Positions 1 to 7,371 of a stretch of DNA of 11,897 nt are shown piece after piece. The notes under the pieces are model-generated. The model made no database searches and was not told the origin of the DNA. It saw nothing but the letters and a program-made list of their open reading frames with translations. A program made the position numbers and the translations under genes. This DNA is from Bacteroidota bacterium. Its GTDB lineage: Bacteria > Bacteroidota > Bacteroidia > Chitinophagales > Chitinophagaceae. Location of the stretch: the NCBI GenBank assembly GCA_023433265.1, contig JAEZDR010000075.1, positions 1-11,897 of the forward strand, written 5' to 3'. How positions within the stretch are numbered: position 1 is the stretch's first letter; each line of letters starts with the position of its first letter.

Positions 1-13
1 ACCTTAGCCCGCT

Positions 14-2845
14 ATGGCTGAAAAGAAGTTGTTTTTGCTGGATGCAATGGCCTTAATCTACCGCGCCTATTATGCATTAATAAGGAACGCGCGCATTACG
101 TCAAAAGGAAGAAACACGAACGCCCAGTTTGGGTTTACCAATACCCTGTACGATCTTATTAACCGCGAGAAGCCTACTCACATGGCCGTTTGCTTCGATA
201 CGCTTGCCCCTACTGAACGCCATACCGATTTCGCCGAATATAAGGCTAACAGGCAGGAGGCGCCCGAAGACCTTGTTGACTCGCTGGAGGATATCAAGAG
301 AATTATCCGGGGCTTCAATATTCCCGTTGTGGAGATAGATGGATATGAGGCAGACGACGTAATCGGTACACTTGCCTGGCAGGCTGCGGATGCTAAATAC
401 GATGTGTACATGGTAACACCCGATAAAGACTATGGACAGTTGTTGATACACGATTGTGTTTACATCTATAAGCCCGGTTACCAGGGAGGCGACTTTGAAA
501 TACTGGATGCAAAGAAGATATGTGAGAAGTGGTGCATTGATAGCGTAACACAGGTGATAGATATGCTGGGCCTGATGGGTGATGCAGTGGATAATATTCC
601 GGGGATAAAAGGCGTAGGCGAAAAGACAGCCTGCAAGCTATTGAAGGAATATGGCACATTGGAAAACGTTCTTGCTAATGCAGATTCCATAAAAGGAGCC
701 CTTGGCGAGAAAATAAGGGCCGGTAAGGAAGATGCTATCATCAGCAAGCGGCTTGCTACCATCATTACCACAGTGCCTGTAGAGTTTAAGGAAGAAGATT
801 TCAGGTTGAAGGAATGGAACAAAACGGAATTAGTGGATGTGTTTACGGAATTGGAGTTCAAGTCAATTGGTAAACGCATACTCGGCGAAGAGTTTAATGT
901 CTACGCTGCGCCGGTAGGAGAGCAGTTGGATATGTTTGGTGTAGGCAGCAAAACAATAGCGGTAAAGGCAACTGTTAATCCTGACACGCTCCAACCCTCC
1001 ACTGATGAACATGGAGGCTTTAGTGCTGAAAGAAACATAACAAACACACCGCATGATTACATTTTGGTAGATACAGCGGAATCACTTGAAACCCTGGTTG
1101 CTGAGTTGATGCAACAAGCCGAGATATCCTTCGATACGGAAACCACAGGCACTGATCCTAACGATGTTGATCTTGTAGGCATAAGCTTTTCCTATAAAAC
1201 ATCTGAGGGTTATTATATACCATGCAATGCAAGCCTGGCTATCCAAACCATCTTTGAAAGGCTAAAGCCTTTGTTCGATAGGGAAGATGTGTTATGGATC
1301 GGGCAGAACATCAAGTATGACCTTATTGTAATTAAGTGGTACGGGCAGCAATTAAAGGGAAAGATATTTGATACCATGCTTGCTCACTACCTTATAGATC
1401 CGGAAGGAAGGCGAAGTTTGGACCTGTTAAGTGCGCAGTACCTGAAATACGAACCTATTGCCATAGAGGAGTTAATAGGCAAGAAGGGCAAGAACCAGGG
1501 GAGCATGAAGGATGTGGAGCTTGAAAAGATCAAGGAGTACGCAGCCGAAGACGCCGACATAACACTACAGTTAAAACAGGTATTTCTTCCGCAGTTAAAG
1601 CAGAAGGAAGTTGAAAAAGTGTTCTATGAAGTGGAAAATCCACTTGTGTCTGTACTAACGGATATGGAATATGAAGGTATCAGGATTGATATGTCTTTCC
1701 TGGCAGATTATTCCAAAGAGCTGGATGAACAGGCCCGTGCTGCAGAGCAAAGAGTGTACGATTGCTGTGGGCTGAAGTTCAACCTCGCTTCTCCTAAGCA
1801 ACTGGGTGAAGTATTGTTCGATCACCTGAAGCTCGACCCCAAAGCTAAAAAAACAAAGACAGGGCAATATGCAACCGGCGAGGATGTATTGTTGAAGCTT
1901 GCAAACAATCATGAAGTAGTAAACGATATTCTTGCATTCCGCGAACTAACCAAACTTAAATCCACTTATGTAGATGCACTGCCCTTAATGATCAACCGCA
2001 AGACAGGCAGGGTGCATACTTGTTTCTCGCAGGCGGTGGCCGTTACCGGCAGACTGAGTAGTACAAGCCCGAACCTGCAGAACATCCCGATACGTACAGA
2101 ACGGGGAAAGGAAATAAGAAAGGCATTTGTGCCACGCGATGAAAACCATGTATTGATAAGTGCCGATTATTCCCAGATAGAACTGCGCATTGTGGCGGCA
2201 ATCAGTGGTGATGAAAATATGTGCGATGCGTTTAAACGCAACATAGACATCCATACGGCTACGGCAGCAAAAGTGTATGGTGTGGCTGAAGCGGAAGTAA
2301 CGAAGGAAATGCGTTACAAGGCCAAAAGTGTAAACTTCGGTATTATATATGGCCAGGGTGCATTTGGTTTAGCGGATAATCTAGGCATCAGCCGTACAGA
2401 GGCAAAAGAGATTATCGATAATTACAAAAAACAGTTCAAAGGCATTCAGCGGTATATGGATAGCCAGGTTAATCATGCAAAGGAGTTGGGTTATGTGGAA
2501 ACGCTCATGGGCCGTAAGCGATGGCTGAAGGATATAAACTCAGCCAACTTCACAGTACGCGGCTTTGCAGAGCGCAATGCAATCAATTCACCTATACAAG
2601 GGTCTGCTGCCGATATGATAAAACTGGCAATGATCCGCATTCATCATGCACTTAAAGAACAGCGGCTACAAACTAGGATGGTACTACAGGTGCATGATGA
2701 ACTAGTGTTTGATGCGCCTATAGCAGAAGCGGAAATAGTCAAGCCTATTATAGTGGAGCACATGCAGGCAGCCCTCTCCCTTCCTAACGACGTGCCTGTA
2801 ATAGCAGAAGTAGGATGTGGTAACAACTGGTTAGAAGCACATTAG
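14..2845 (+). CDS. polA: DNA polymerase I (5' nuclease, 3'-5' exonuclease and polymerase)
   Basis: Family A DNA polymerase for Okazaki-fragment maturation and repair gap filling in the cytoplasm; 943 residues, close to the usual 900-950. Residues 1-290 are the 5' nuclease: D10, the acidic cluster E112/D114/D115, D137/D139, and D190/D193 ahead of a GIKGVGEKTA helix-hairpin-helix. Residues 345-540 are the proofreading exonuclease with all three motifs: D374 and E376 in DTETTG, N432/D436 in NIKYD, and Y509/D513 in YAAEDAD. Many bacterial PolI proteins have lost these residues, so proofreading is probably active here. The polymerase domain carries motif A (D718, E723), motif B (R767, K771, F775, Y779) and motif C (H894, D895, E896). 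F775 is at the position where Phe favours exclusion of dideoxynucleotides. The ATG gives a standard N-terminus; its promoter lies before the window. A terminator follows closely, so it is probably the last or only gene of its transcript. Confidence 0.98.
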   Translation: MAEKKLFLLDAMALIYRAYYALIRNARITSKGRNTNAQFGFTNTLYDLINREKPTHMAVCFDTLAPTERHTDFAEYKANRQEAPEDLVDSLEDIKRIIRGFNIPVVEIDGYEADDVIGTLAWQAADAKYDVYMVTPDKDYGQLLIHDCVYIYKPGYQGGDFEILDAKKICEKWCIDSVTQVIDMLGLMGDAVDNIPGIKGVGEKTACKLLKEYGTLENVLANADSIKGALGEKIRAGKEDAIISKRLATIITTVPVEFKEEDFRLKEWNKTELVDVFTELEFKSIGKRILGEEFNVYAAPVGEQLDMFGVGSKTIAVKATVNPDTLQPSTDEHGGFSAERNITNTPHDYILVDTAESLETLVAELMQQAEISFDTETTGTDPNDVDLVGISFSYKTSEGYYIPCNASLAIQTIFERLKPLFDREDVLWIGQNIKYDLIVIKWYGQQLKGKIFDTMLAHYLIDPEGRRSLDLLSAQYLKYEPIAIEELIGKKGKNQGSMKDVELEKIKEYAAEDADITLQLKQVFLPQLKQKEVEKVFYEVENPLVSVLTDMEYEGIRIDMSFLADYSKELDEQARAAEQRVYDCCGLKFNLASPKQLGEVLFDHLKLDPKAKKTKTGQYATGEDVLLKLANNHEVVNDILAFRELTKLKSTYVDALPLMINRKTGRVHTCFSQAVAVTGRLSSTSPNLQNIPIRTERGKEIRKAFVPRDENHVLISADYSQIELRIVAAISGDENMCDAFKRNIDIHTATAAKVYGVAEAEVTKEMRYKAKSVNFGIIYGQGAFGLADNLGISRTEAKEIIDNYKKQFKGIQRYMDSQVNHAKELGYVETLMGRKRWLKDINSANFTVRGFAERNAINSPIQGSAADMIKLAMIRIHHALKEQRLQTRMVLQVHDELVFDAPIAEAEIVKPIIVEHMQAALSLPNDVPVIAEVGCGNNWLEAH

Positions 2846-2872
2846 GCCCTTCCACACATCAAAATATATAGG

Positions 2873-2901
2873 AACCGGTGCCACGCACCGGTTTTTCTTT
2901 T
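2873..2901 (+). terminator. intrinsic terminator after polA
   Basis: A perfect 9-bp stem (AACCGGTGC / GCACCGGTT) with a CAC loop is followed by a T-rich run (TTTTTCTTTT). It begins 27 bases after the polA stop codon and separates polA from the YceI gene. Confidence 0.9.
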
Positions 2902-2965
2902 ACAGAGGTTTTGGCTCGCGTTGTAAGTAGTTGAAAAACAGGGCGATAGACGACTGTTTAATTGA

Positions 2966-2979
2966 ATGATTAAAATCAT
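2966..2979. promoter_or_regulatory. palindrome ATGATTAAAATCAT upstream of the YceI gene
   Basis: An ATGATT-AA-AATCAT inverted repeat ends 45 bases before the start of the -7 element at 3024. A one-base variant (ATGACTAAAATCAT) lies at 10972-10985 before the last gene, and its right-hand 11 bases recur at 5324-5334 before mtaB. A protein-binding site is possible; this is inference from recurrence only. Confidence 0.3.
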
Positions 2980-3023
2980 ATACCCCGTTGACAGGTGTCA
3001 TAGAACAACCTTTTTACCAAATC

Positions 3024-3031
3024 TACTTTTG
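3024..3031 (+). promoter_or_regulatory. -7 promoter element of the YceI/outer-membrane barrel operon
   Basis: TACTTTTG matches the Bacteroidota -7 consensus TAnnTTTG exactly. Transcription would begin near 3037, leaving a leader of about 13 bases before the ATG at 3050. No clear -33 TTG is seen at the usual spacing of about 17-23 bases, so another activator or start is possible. Confidence 0.6.
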
Positions 3032-3049
3032 ACCTGTAATTAATCACAA

Positions 3050-3661
3050 ATGAGAGTTATGAAAAATTTATTCAACAGGCTATCTACAGCTTTTCCTGCA
3101 CTGTTAGTGGTAGCCCTTATGACAATTTCGACAGGAATCTTTGCCCAGGTAAATTATTCAGCACAAGCCGTTCAGGTTACTGTAAAAGGTGAATCTACAA
3201 TGCACGACTGGATTATGACTTCCAGCCAGGGTCGTATAAACGCTTCTTTCTCTATGAACCAGGAAAAACTTACAGGTCTTGCTGGTTTGTCATTCACAAT
3301 CCCTGCTGAAAGCCTGAAGAGTGAAAAAGGTAGCACAATGGATAAGAATGCTTACAAAGCTCTTAAAACAGGTGCTCACAAAAACATCAACTTCGTTCTT
3401 ACCTCTGCGAAGGTATTGAAAGCAGACGGTGCAGTTTACACAGTAGAAGTGCATGGTAACCTTACCATCGCCGGTAGCACAAAGGCAATCGTTATGACAC
3501 CTACCATGAAGTGGAATGCTGCTGATAAGAGCTTTACATGTAGCGGTAACTACAAGTTCAAAATGACCCAGTTTGGTATGACCCCTCCATCACTGATGTT
3601 AGGTGCAATCAAAGTAGGTGACGATCTGGAAATCGTGTATAATCTTAAAATCAACCCATAG
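3050..3661 (+). CDS. YceI family periplasmic protein
   Basis: A 203-residue exported protein with a lipocalin-like YceI fold; family members bind long lipid or isoprenoid molecules in a barrel cavity, and the ligand here is unknown. Residues 1-32 are a signal peptide, with likely cleavage before Q33 (IFA|Q). Family features visible are KGESTMHDW (46-54), the FTIP strand followed by a Ser/Lys segment (82-106), HGNLTIAGSTK (135-145), and the C-terminal block with KFKMTQFGM (169-177) and GAIKVGDDLEI (185-195). A second ATG at 3059 would give a signal peptide three residues shorter; the first is chosen because it still suits the predicted transcript start. The barrel gene begins 47 bases downstream with no recognisable promoter between, so the two are probably one operon. 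Codons favour GGT, AAC and similar choices, as in the next gene, suggesting strong expression. Periplasmic location is predicted from the signal. Confidence 0.9.
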   Translation: MRVMKNLFNRLSTAFPALLVVALMTISTGIFAQVNYSAQAVQVTVKGESTMHDWIMTSSQGRINASFSMNQEKLTGLAGLSFTIPAESLKSEKGSTMDKNAYKALKTGAHKNINFVLTSAKVLKADGAVYTVEVHGNLTIAGSTKAIVMTPTMKWNAADKSFTCSGNYKFKMTQFGMTPPSLMLGAIKVGDDLEIVYNLKINP

Positions 3662-3708
3662 TCAAAACAAACCAATCCAATTTTAAATTAACCCGTAACA
3701 AATTATTT

Positions 3709-5124
3709 ATGAAAAAGTATATTTTATCACACGCAAAATTGGCCGCACTTGCACTACTTGCTTTACCTGTAGTGGCTGCTGCCCAGGATCAGAAAACAGA
3801 AGACGAGAAATTCACTTATGGAACTCCTTCTTACTTCCGTCCTTACAGCCAGAATGGTATCGGAATGTTCGAAACAACTAAAGAAGATTGGAACAAGCCT
3901 TACGAAGGCAAGAAAATCCGCTTCGGTGCAGGTTTCACAATGCAATACCAGGCTATTAAACATTCTAACAATCCTTCTGTTGTAGACAACTCAAACAGGT
4001 TGTGGAAATTGAAGCCAGGTTTCATGACAGCACAAGCTAACCTCTTCATCGATGCTCAGCTTGCTGACGGTATCTCAATGAACGTTACCAGCTACATGTC
4101 TAGCCGTCACCACAACGAGTTCTGGGTGAAAGGTGGATACATCCAAATCGACAAGATGCCGATGATTAAGAGCGCGTTCCTGGACAACATCATGAAGTAT
4201 ACTACTATTAAAGTAGGTCACATGGAAATCAACTACGGTGATGCACACTTCCGTCGTCCGGATGCTGGTCATACACTTCAGTCTCCTTTCATGGAAGGAA
4301 ATATCATGGATGCCTTTGCTACTGAAATTGGTGGAGAAATCATGTACCAGAGAAGCGGTTTCTTCGGTATGGTGGGTCTTAGCAACGGTATGATCAAAGG
4401 TCACGTTGACTCAACTTTCGAAACTAAAGATGGTACCGGTAAAGTTATCGATGGTAACACTAAAAGAAATCCTTCACTCTACCTGAAAGGTGGTTGGGAT
4501 AAGCAAATCAACAAAGATGTTCGCGTTCGTTTAAGCGCTAGCTTATATACAAACTCAAGCCAGGCTGGTAGCGGTCTTACACTGTACAGCGGCGACCGCG
4601 CAGGTTCTAACTACCAGAACGTAATGGAAGTAGAAAGAGATGCTGCAGGTGCTGTTAAAGCTTACACAGCTATGTACTCTTCAGGTCGTTTCAACCCAGG
4701 CTTCAGCAAAAAACTTACAGCTTACATGTTGAACTCTTTCGTTAAAGCTTATGGTTTTGAATTCTTCGGTACTTACGAGCAAGCAAAGGGAAGGTCTAAA
4801 ACAGAAGCTAAAGAAAGAACAGCTAAGCAATACGCAGTTGAAGGTATCTACAGGTTTGGTAAAAACGAAAGCTTCTATGTAGGTGCTCGTTATAACAAAG
4901 TAGATGCTGACTTGATGCAAACTTCTGCAACTACTCCTCCGGTAGCTGGTGTTGTTCCGGTTTCAATTGATCGTACTGCTTTCGCAGCTGGTTGGTTCGT
5001 AACTAAGAATGTTCTGATGAAAGCTGAATATGTTACACAGAACTACAAAGGATTCCTTGGAAAAGACTTCCGTAATGGTGCTAAGTTCGACGGTATTGTT
5101 ATCGAAGCAGTTCTTGGATTCTAA
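3709..5124 (+). CDS. outer-membrane beta-barrel protein (porin-like)
   Basis: A 471-residue exported protein that I read as an outer-membrane barrel; the substrate is unknown. The signal peptide covers residues 1-25 (hydrophobic Leu/Ala core, cut near AAA|QD). The rest is rich in short amphipathic strands of alternating hydrophobic and polar residues, with many Gly, Tyr and Phe, and has no long hydrophobic helix. It ends in the strand VIEAVLGF with terminal Phe, the usual barrel-assembly signal. A stretch around residues 170-225 (INYGDAHFRR, then an EIGGE strand) looks like the conserved core of an uncharacterised Bacteroidota family; that is recognition from memory, not a search. Codon choice is strongly skewed: glycine is mostly GGT or GGA with about three GGC, unlike polA and hppA, consistent with an abundant protein. 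Pairing with the YceI gene suggests a shared envelope role. Phosphate-selective porin is an alternative that I cannot confirm. Confidence 0.8.
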   Translation: MKKYILSHAKLAALALLALPVVAAAQDQKTEDEKFTYGTPSYFRPYSQNGIGMFETTKEDWNKPYEGKKIRFGAGFTMQYQAIKHSNNPSVVDNSNRLWKLKPGFMTAQANLFIDAQLADGISMNVTSYMSSRHHNEFWVKGGYIQIDKMPMIKSAFLDNIMKYTTIKVGHMEINYGDAHFRRPDAGHTLQSPFMEGNIMDAFATEIGGEIMYQRSGFFGMVGLSNGMIKGHVDSTFETKDGTGKVIDGNTKRNPSLYLKGGWDKQINKDVRVRLSASLYTNSSQAGSGLTLYSGDRAGSNYQNVMEVERDAAGAVKAYTAMYSSGRFNPGFSKKLTAYMLNSFVKAYGFEFFGTYEQAKGRSKTEAKERTAKQYAVEGIYRFGKNESFYVGARYNKVDADLMQTSATTPPVAGVVPVSIDRTAFAAGWFVTKNVLMKAEYVTQNYKGFLGKDFRNGAKFDGIVIEAVLGF

Positions 5125-5177
5125 TTAAGAGAAGATAATTTCTAAAGATAGTGTCTCTCATGTGCAAGGAAAAGAAC

Positions 5178-5205
5178 GGACCCGGTTTCCACCGGGTCCC
5201 CTTTT
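5178..5205 (+). terminator. first intrinsic terminator after the barrel gene
   Basis: A perfect 9-bp GC-rich stem (GGACCCGGT / ACCGGGTCC) with a TTCC loop, followed by CCTTTT. Flanking AAAAG and CTTTT could extend the stem. It begins 53 bases after the stop codon. Confidence 0.85.
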
Positions 5206-5237
5206 AAGAGATTCATGGTTTAAAATGATGATTTCTA

Positions 5238-5272
5238 AGCTGCTACCTCCAAACAGGGGGTAGTTGCTTTTT
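5238..5272 (+). terminator. second, tandem intrinsic terminator
   Basis: A second hairpin (CTACCTCC / GGGGGTAG with one G-T pair, AAACA loop), extended by an outer AGC/GCT pairing, is followed by TTTTT. It lies 32 bases beyond the first terminator. It could be a backup stop for a strongly transcribed operon or the 3' end of a small RNA. Confidence 0.6.
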
Positions 5273-5323
5273 ATACCATTTCCACTTCAATGCCCATACG
5301 CCATCCTTTAAACGCATTTGTCT

Positions 5324-5334
5324 ATTAAAATCAT
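5324..5334 (+). promoter_or_regulatory. ATTAAAATCAT motif upstream of mtaB
   Basis: The same 11 bases as at 2969-2979. In both places the motif ends exactly 45 bases before the first base of the -7 element (2979 to 3024; 5334 to 5379). Function is inferred only. Confidence 0.25.
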
Positions 5335-5378
5335 CCTAAACTGACTATATGCTCCCGCCTGTCCTTTATCCACATCCT

Positions 5379-5386
5379 TATCTTTG
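5379..5386 (+). promoter_or_regulatory. -7 promoter element of mtaB
   Basis: TATCTTTG is an exact TAnnTTTG match lying 8 bases before the mtaB ATG. Initiation about 6-7 bases after the element would put the transcript start at about 5392-5393, that is, 0-3 bases of leader. No convincing -33 element was found. Confidence 0.65.
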
Positions 5387-5394
5387 CAAACTTC

Positions 5395-6684
5395 ATGGAA
5401 AAGAGACGCTCTGTTGCATTTCACACTTTAGGTTGTAAACTCAACTTCTCCGAAACTTCAACGCTCGGTCGTATGATGGAGCAGGAGGGTTTTGAGAAAC
5501 GCGATTTTGACGATGCAGCAGATGTGTATGTGATCAATACCTGTTCGGTTACGGATAATGCTGATAAGGAGTGCCGCCAGATAGTAAGGCGTATCCAGCG
5601 CCGCAACCCGGCAGGCATGGTGGTGGTAACGGGATGCTATGCTCAATTAAAACCAAAGGAAATTAGTGAAATACCGGGCGTTGACCTTGTGCTAGGTGCA
5701 GCAGAGAAATTCAACCTGGGTCACCACCTGAAGGACCTTACCAAAGGAAATGTCGCAAAGATCCATAGCTGCGATATAGATGCTGTTGAATCCTTTCATT
5801 CTTCCTACTCTCTGCTGGATCGCACCAGGACTTTCCTGAAAGTGCAGGACGGCTGCGACTACAATTGTTCTTTTTGTACCATTCCCATGGCTAGGGGCAA
5901 GAGCAGGAGCGATTCAATTGATCATGTTATTACAACAGCCAAAACCATAGCTGCAAAGGGTGTAAAAGAAGTAGTGCTTACGGGAGTAAACCTTGGCGAC
6001 TTTGGTACAGGCACTGGTAATGCTTCTTCCAGTGAACAAAGCGACTTTCTGCAGCTAATCAACCGTCTTGACCATATAGAGGGTATTGAAAGGTTCAGAA
6101 TCTCTTCTATTGAGCCTAATCTTCTCACAAACGAGGTGATAGAATTTGTTGCGCGCAGCAATAGATTTATGCCTCACTTCCATATCCCGCTGCAAAGTGG
6201 AAGTAATAAGATTTTGGGGCTCATGCGCAGGCGTTACAAGCGGGAGTTGTACGCAGATAGGGTGGCTAACATCAAGCAACTTATGCCTCACTGTGCGATA
6301 GGGGTGGATGTAATCGTTGGCTTTCCTTCAGAAAGCGATAGTGATTTCAACGACACCTTTTCTTTTCTGCACGAATTAGATGTTTCTTACCTGCACGTAT
6401 TCACTTACTCCGAACGACCCGGCACCAAAGCGCTCGAGATAGAGCCCGTGGTTCCAATCCATGTACGTAACCAGCGCAACAAAGCACTTCGTAACCTTTC
6501 CTATAGGAAGCTGCAATATTTTTCTCAGCAGCATGCCGGTACCAGCCGTAAGGTTCTTTTTGAAATGAAGGAGACTGGCAGTGAGAACAACGCGATGATG
6601 GAAGGCTACACGGACAACTACATTAGGGTAACCGCACCTTATCAACAGCAACTTGTTAACCGTATTGTAGACTGGAAATTGTAG
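5395..6684 (+). CDS. mtaB: tRNA t6A37 methylthiotransferase, radical SAM
   Basis: Adds a methylthio group to C2 of N6-threonylcarbamoyladenosine at tRNA position 37 (t6A to ms2t6A), using two 4Fe-4S clusters in the cytoplasm. It has 429 residues, the normal length. The N-terminal UPF0004 domain has cluster cysteines C14, C50 and C81, and the GCKLN form at 13-17 marks MtaB; MiaB and RimO differ there. The radical SAM domain (about 145-375) carries C154, C158 and C161 (CDYNCSFC), a GVNLGDFG turn (197-204) and HIPLQSGS (263-270). A short TRAM-like RNA-binding segment occupies about 383-429. The first essential motif starts at residue 10 and the next Met is residue 27, so the ATG at 5395 is required. 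The promoter -7 element sits just before it, predicting an almost leaderless mRNA. It appears to be a single-gene transcript, with no clear terminator immediately after it. Confidence 0.95.
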   Translation: MEKRRSVAFHTLGCKLNFSETSTLGRMMEQEGFEKRDFDDAADVYVINTCSVTDNADKECRQIVRRIQRRNPAGMVVVTGCYAQLKPKEISEIPGVDLVLGAAEKFNLGHHLKDLTKGNVAKIHSCDIDAVESFHSSYSLLDRTRTFLKVQDGCDYNCSFCTIPMARGKSRSDSIDHVITTAKTIAAKGVKEVVLTGVNLGDFGTGTGNASSSEQSDFLQLINRLDHIEGIERFRISSIEPNLLTNEVIEFVARSNRFMPHFHIPLQSGSNKILGLMRRRYKRELYADRVANIKQLMPHCAIGVDVIVGFPSESDSDFNDTFSFLHELDVSYLHVFTYSERPGTKALEIEPVVPIHVRNQRNKALRNLSYRKLQYFSQQHAGTSRKVLFEMKETGSENNAMMEGYTDNYIRVTAPYQQQLVNRIVDWKL

Positions 6685-6964
6685 TAGAACTTGTATTAAC
6701 TGCCGTAAGCAATTCGATGGGGGCTGTTTCCTAAACTGCTGATATTCAATAAAGAATATTAATAGCGCACTGCTTTAAGGAAAAGAAAAATTTATAACTG
6801 CCTGCCTTTCAAATCCCCTACATTTTTGCATTCGTAAAACATTGTTCGTATTGCCTAACGGCTATCTTTGTCCCACTTACTCAACCCTGCACACTTAAAA
6901 AACGCCCATTAATTCTTTGCATTCATTAGGCTTGTAAAAGGGCTTATTATTTGAACCAGTAAAA
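6685..6964. other. 280-base intergenic region after mtaB
   Basis: No gene is evident. It holds an AT-rich inverted repeat at 6742-6759 (ATATTC-AATAAA-GAATAT) without a T run after it, the promoter element at 6863, and a 9-base direct repeat TTTGCATTC at 6825-6833 and 6916-6924. Each repeat copy is preceded by TA four bases before the TTTG, so each resembles a -7 element with two extra bases. No standard terminator for mtaB was seen. Confidence 0.5.
6863..6870 (+). promoter_or_regulatory. promoter of the small acidic protein gene
   Basis: TATCTTTG at -7, with TTG at 6842-6844 as a -33 element 18 bases upstream: a good two-part Bacteroidota promoter. It predicts a leader of about 88 bases, long for this window, which leaves room for post-transcriptional control. 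Confidence 0.55.
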
Positions 6965-7258
6965 ATGAAGAAAAAGGAGACAGCTATGTATTCTTATGCG
7001 TTACTAGAGCCGGATTGTTATTATTTGATACAGGAAAAGGAAAATGAAGATCTTACTTTGATTCAAATAAAGGTAGTAAGCGACCACTGTATGTATGTTG
7101 TTAAGTACAAGGATGCAATGGTAATGGAGTGGAAAAAGAAAACCGATCCTATTCATGACATTGTAGAACTCCTCAGCGACGAAGCTGTACGCGAGTGGAC
7201 AGCGGTGTACAACAGCAGCGAAGATGCTTATTACGAAGAGGATGATGACAACCTTTAA
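6965..7258 (+). CDS. small acidic protein of unknown function
   Basis: I do not recognise a named family. The 97-residue product has no signal peptide or membrane segment and should be cytoplasmic. Residues 18-56 alternate hydrophobic and charged positions in what look like four or five short beta strands separated by turns (CYYLIQEK, LTLIQIKVV, CMYVVKYK, MVMEWKK), suggesting a small SH3- or Tudor-like barrel. A helix-like stretch with DIVELLSDEAVREW follows (65-78), then a very acidic tail (residues 86-95: E, D, A, Y, Y, E, E, D, D, D). Met8 at 6986 is a possible alternative start giving 90 residues without the lysine-rich KKKE. A clear promoter upstream, a strong terminator downstream and a coding-like composition support a real gene. 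No function is assigned. Confidence 0.75.
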   Translation: MKKKETAMYSYALLEPDCYYLIQEKENEDLTLIQIKVVSDHCMYVVKYKDAMVMEWKKKTDPIHDIVELLSDEAVREWTAVYNSSEDAYYEEDDDNL

Positions 7259-7286
7259 GGGTTACCCGGAAATGCTTGAAAATGAT

Positions 7287-7314
7287 AAGGGCTGCAGAAA
7301 AGCAGCCCTTTTTT
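7287..7314 (+). terminator. intrinsic terminator between convergent genes
   Basis: A perfect 9-bp stem (AAGGGCTGC / GCAGCCCTT) with an AGAAAA loop, followed by TTTTATTT. It starts 29 bases after the small acidic gene. Read on the minus strand, the stem is followed by a weaker ATCATTTTC, so it may partly stop the thioredoxin-fold gene too. Confidence 0.88.
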
Positions 7315-7371
7315 ATTTGTAATATATTAATCAACCTGGGGTTCGAACAAGCAACTGAAGCATGCAGGGCA

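Noticed and set aside
478..879. 133-residue minus-strand open frame inside polA
   Set aside because: It overlaps the conserved 5' nuclease domain of polA; low-complexity Ser/Leu composition typical of antisense shadows.
3027..3037. 11-base repeat TTTTGACCTGT, also at 8536-8546
   Set aside because: At 3027 it overlaps the -7 element, while at 8536 it is 51 bases before one and has no TAnn in front. The positions are not comparable, so chance is likelier than a shared site.
6742..6759. ATATTC/GAATAT inverted repeat as the mtaB terminator
   Set aside because: A short AT-only stem with no T run after it; too weak to call a terminator.
7338..7350. GGTTCGAAC, resembling a tRNA T-loop, between convergent genes
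   Set aside because: The flanking bases (CTGGG before, CAAGC after) do not pair as a T stem, and no acceptor, D or anticodon arm can be built around it. No tRNA or tRNA-derived attachment site is supported.
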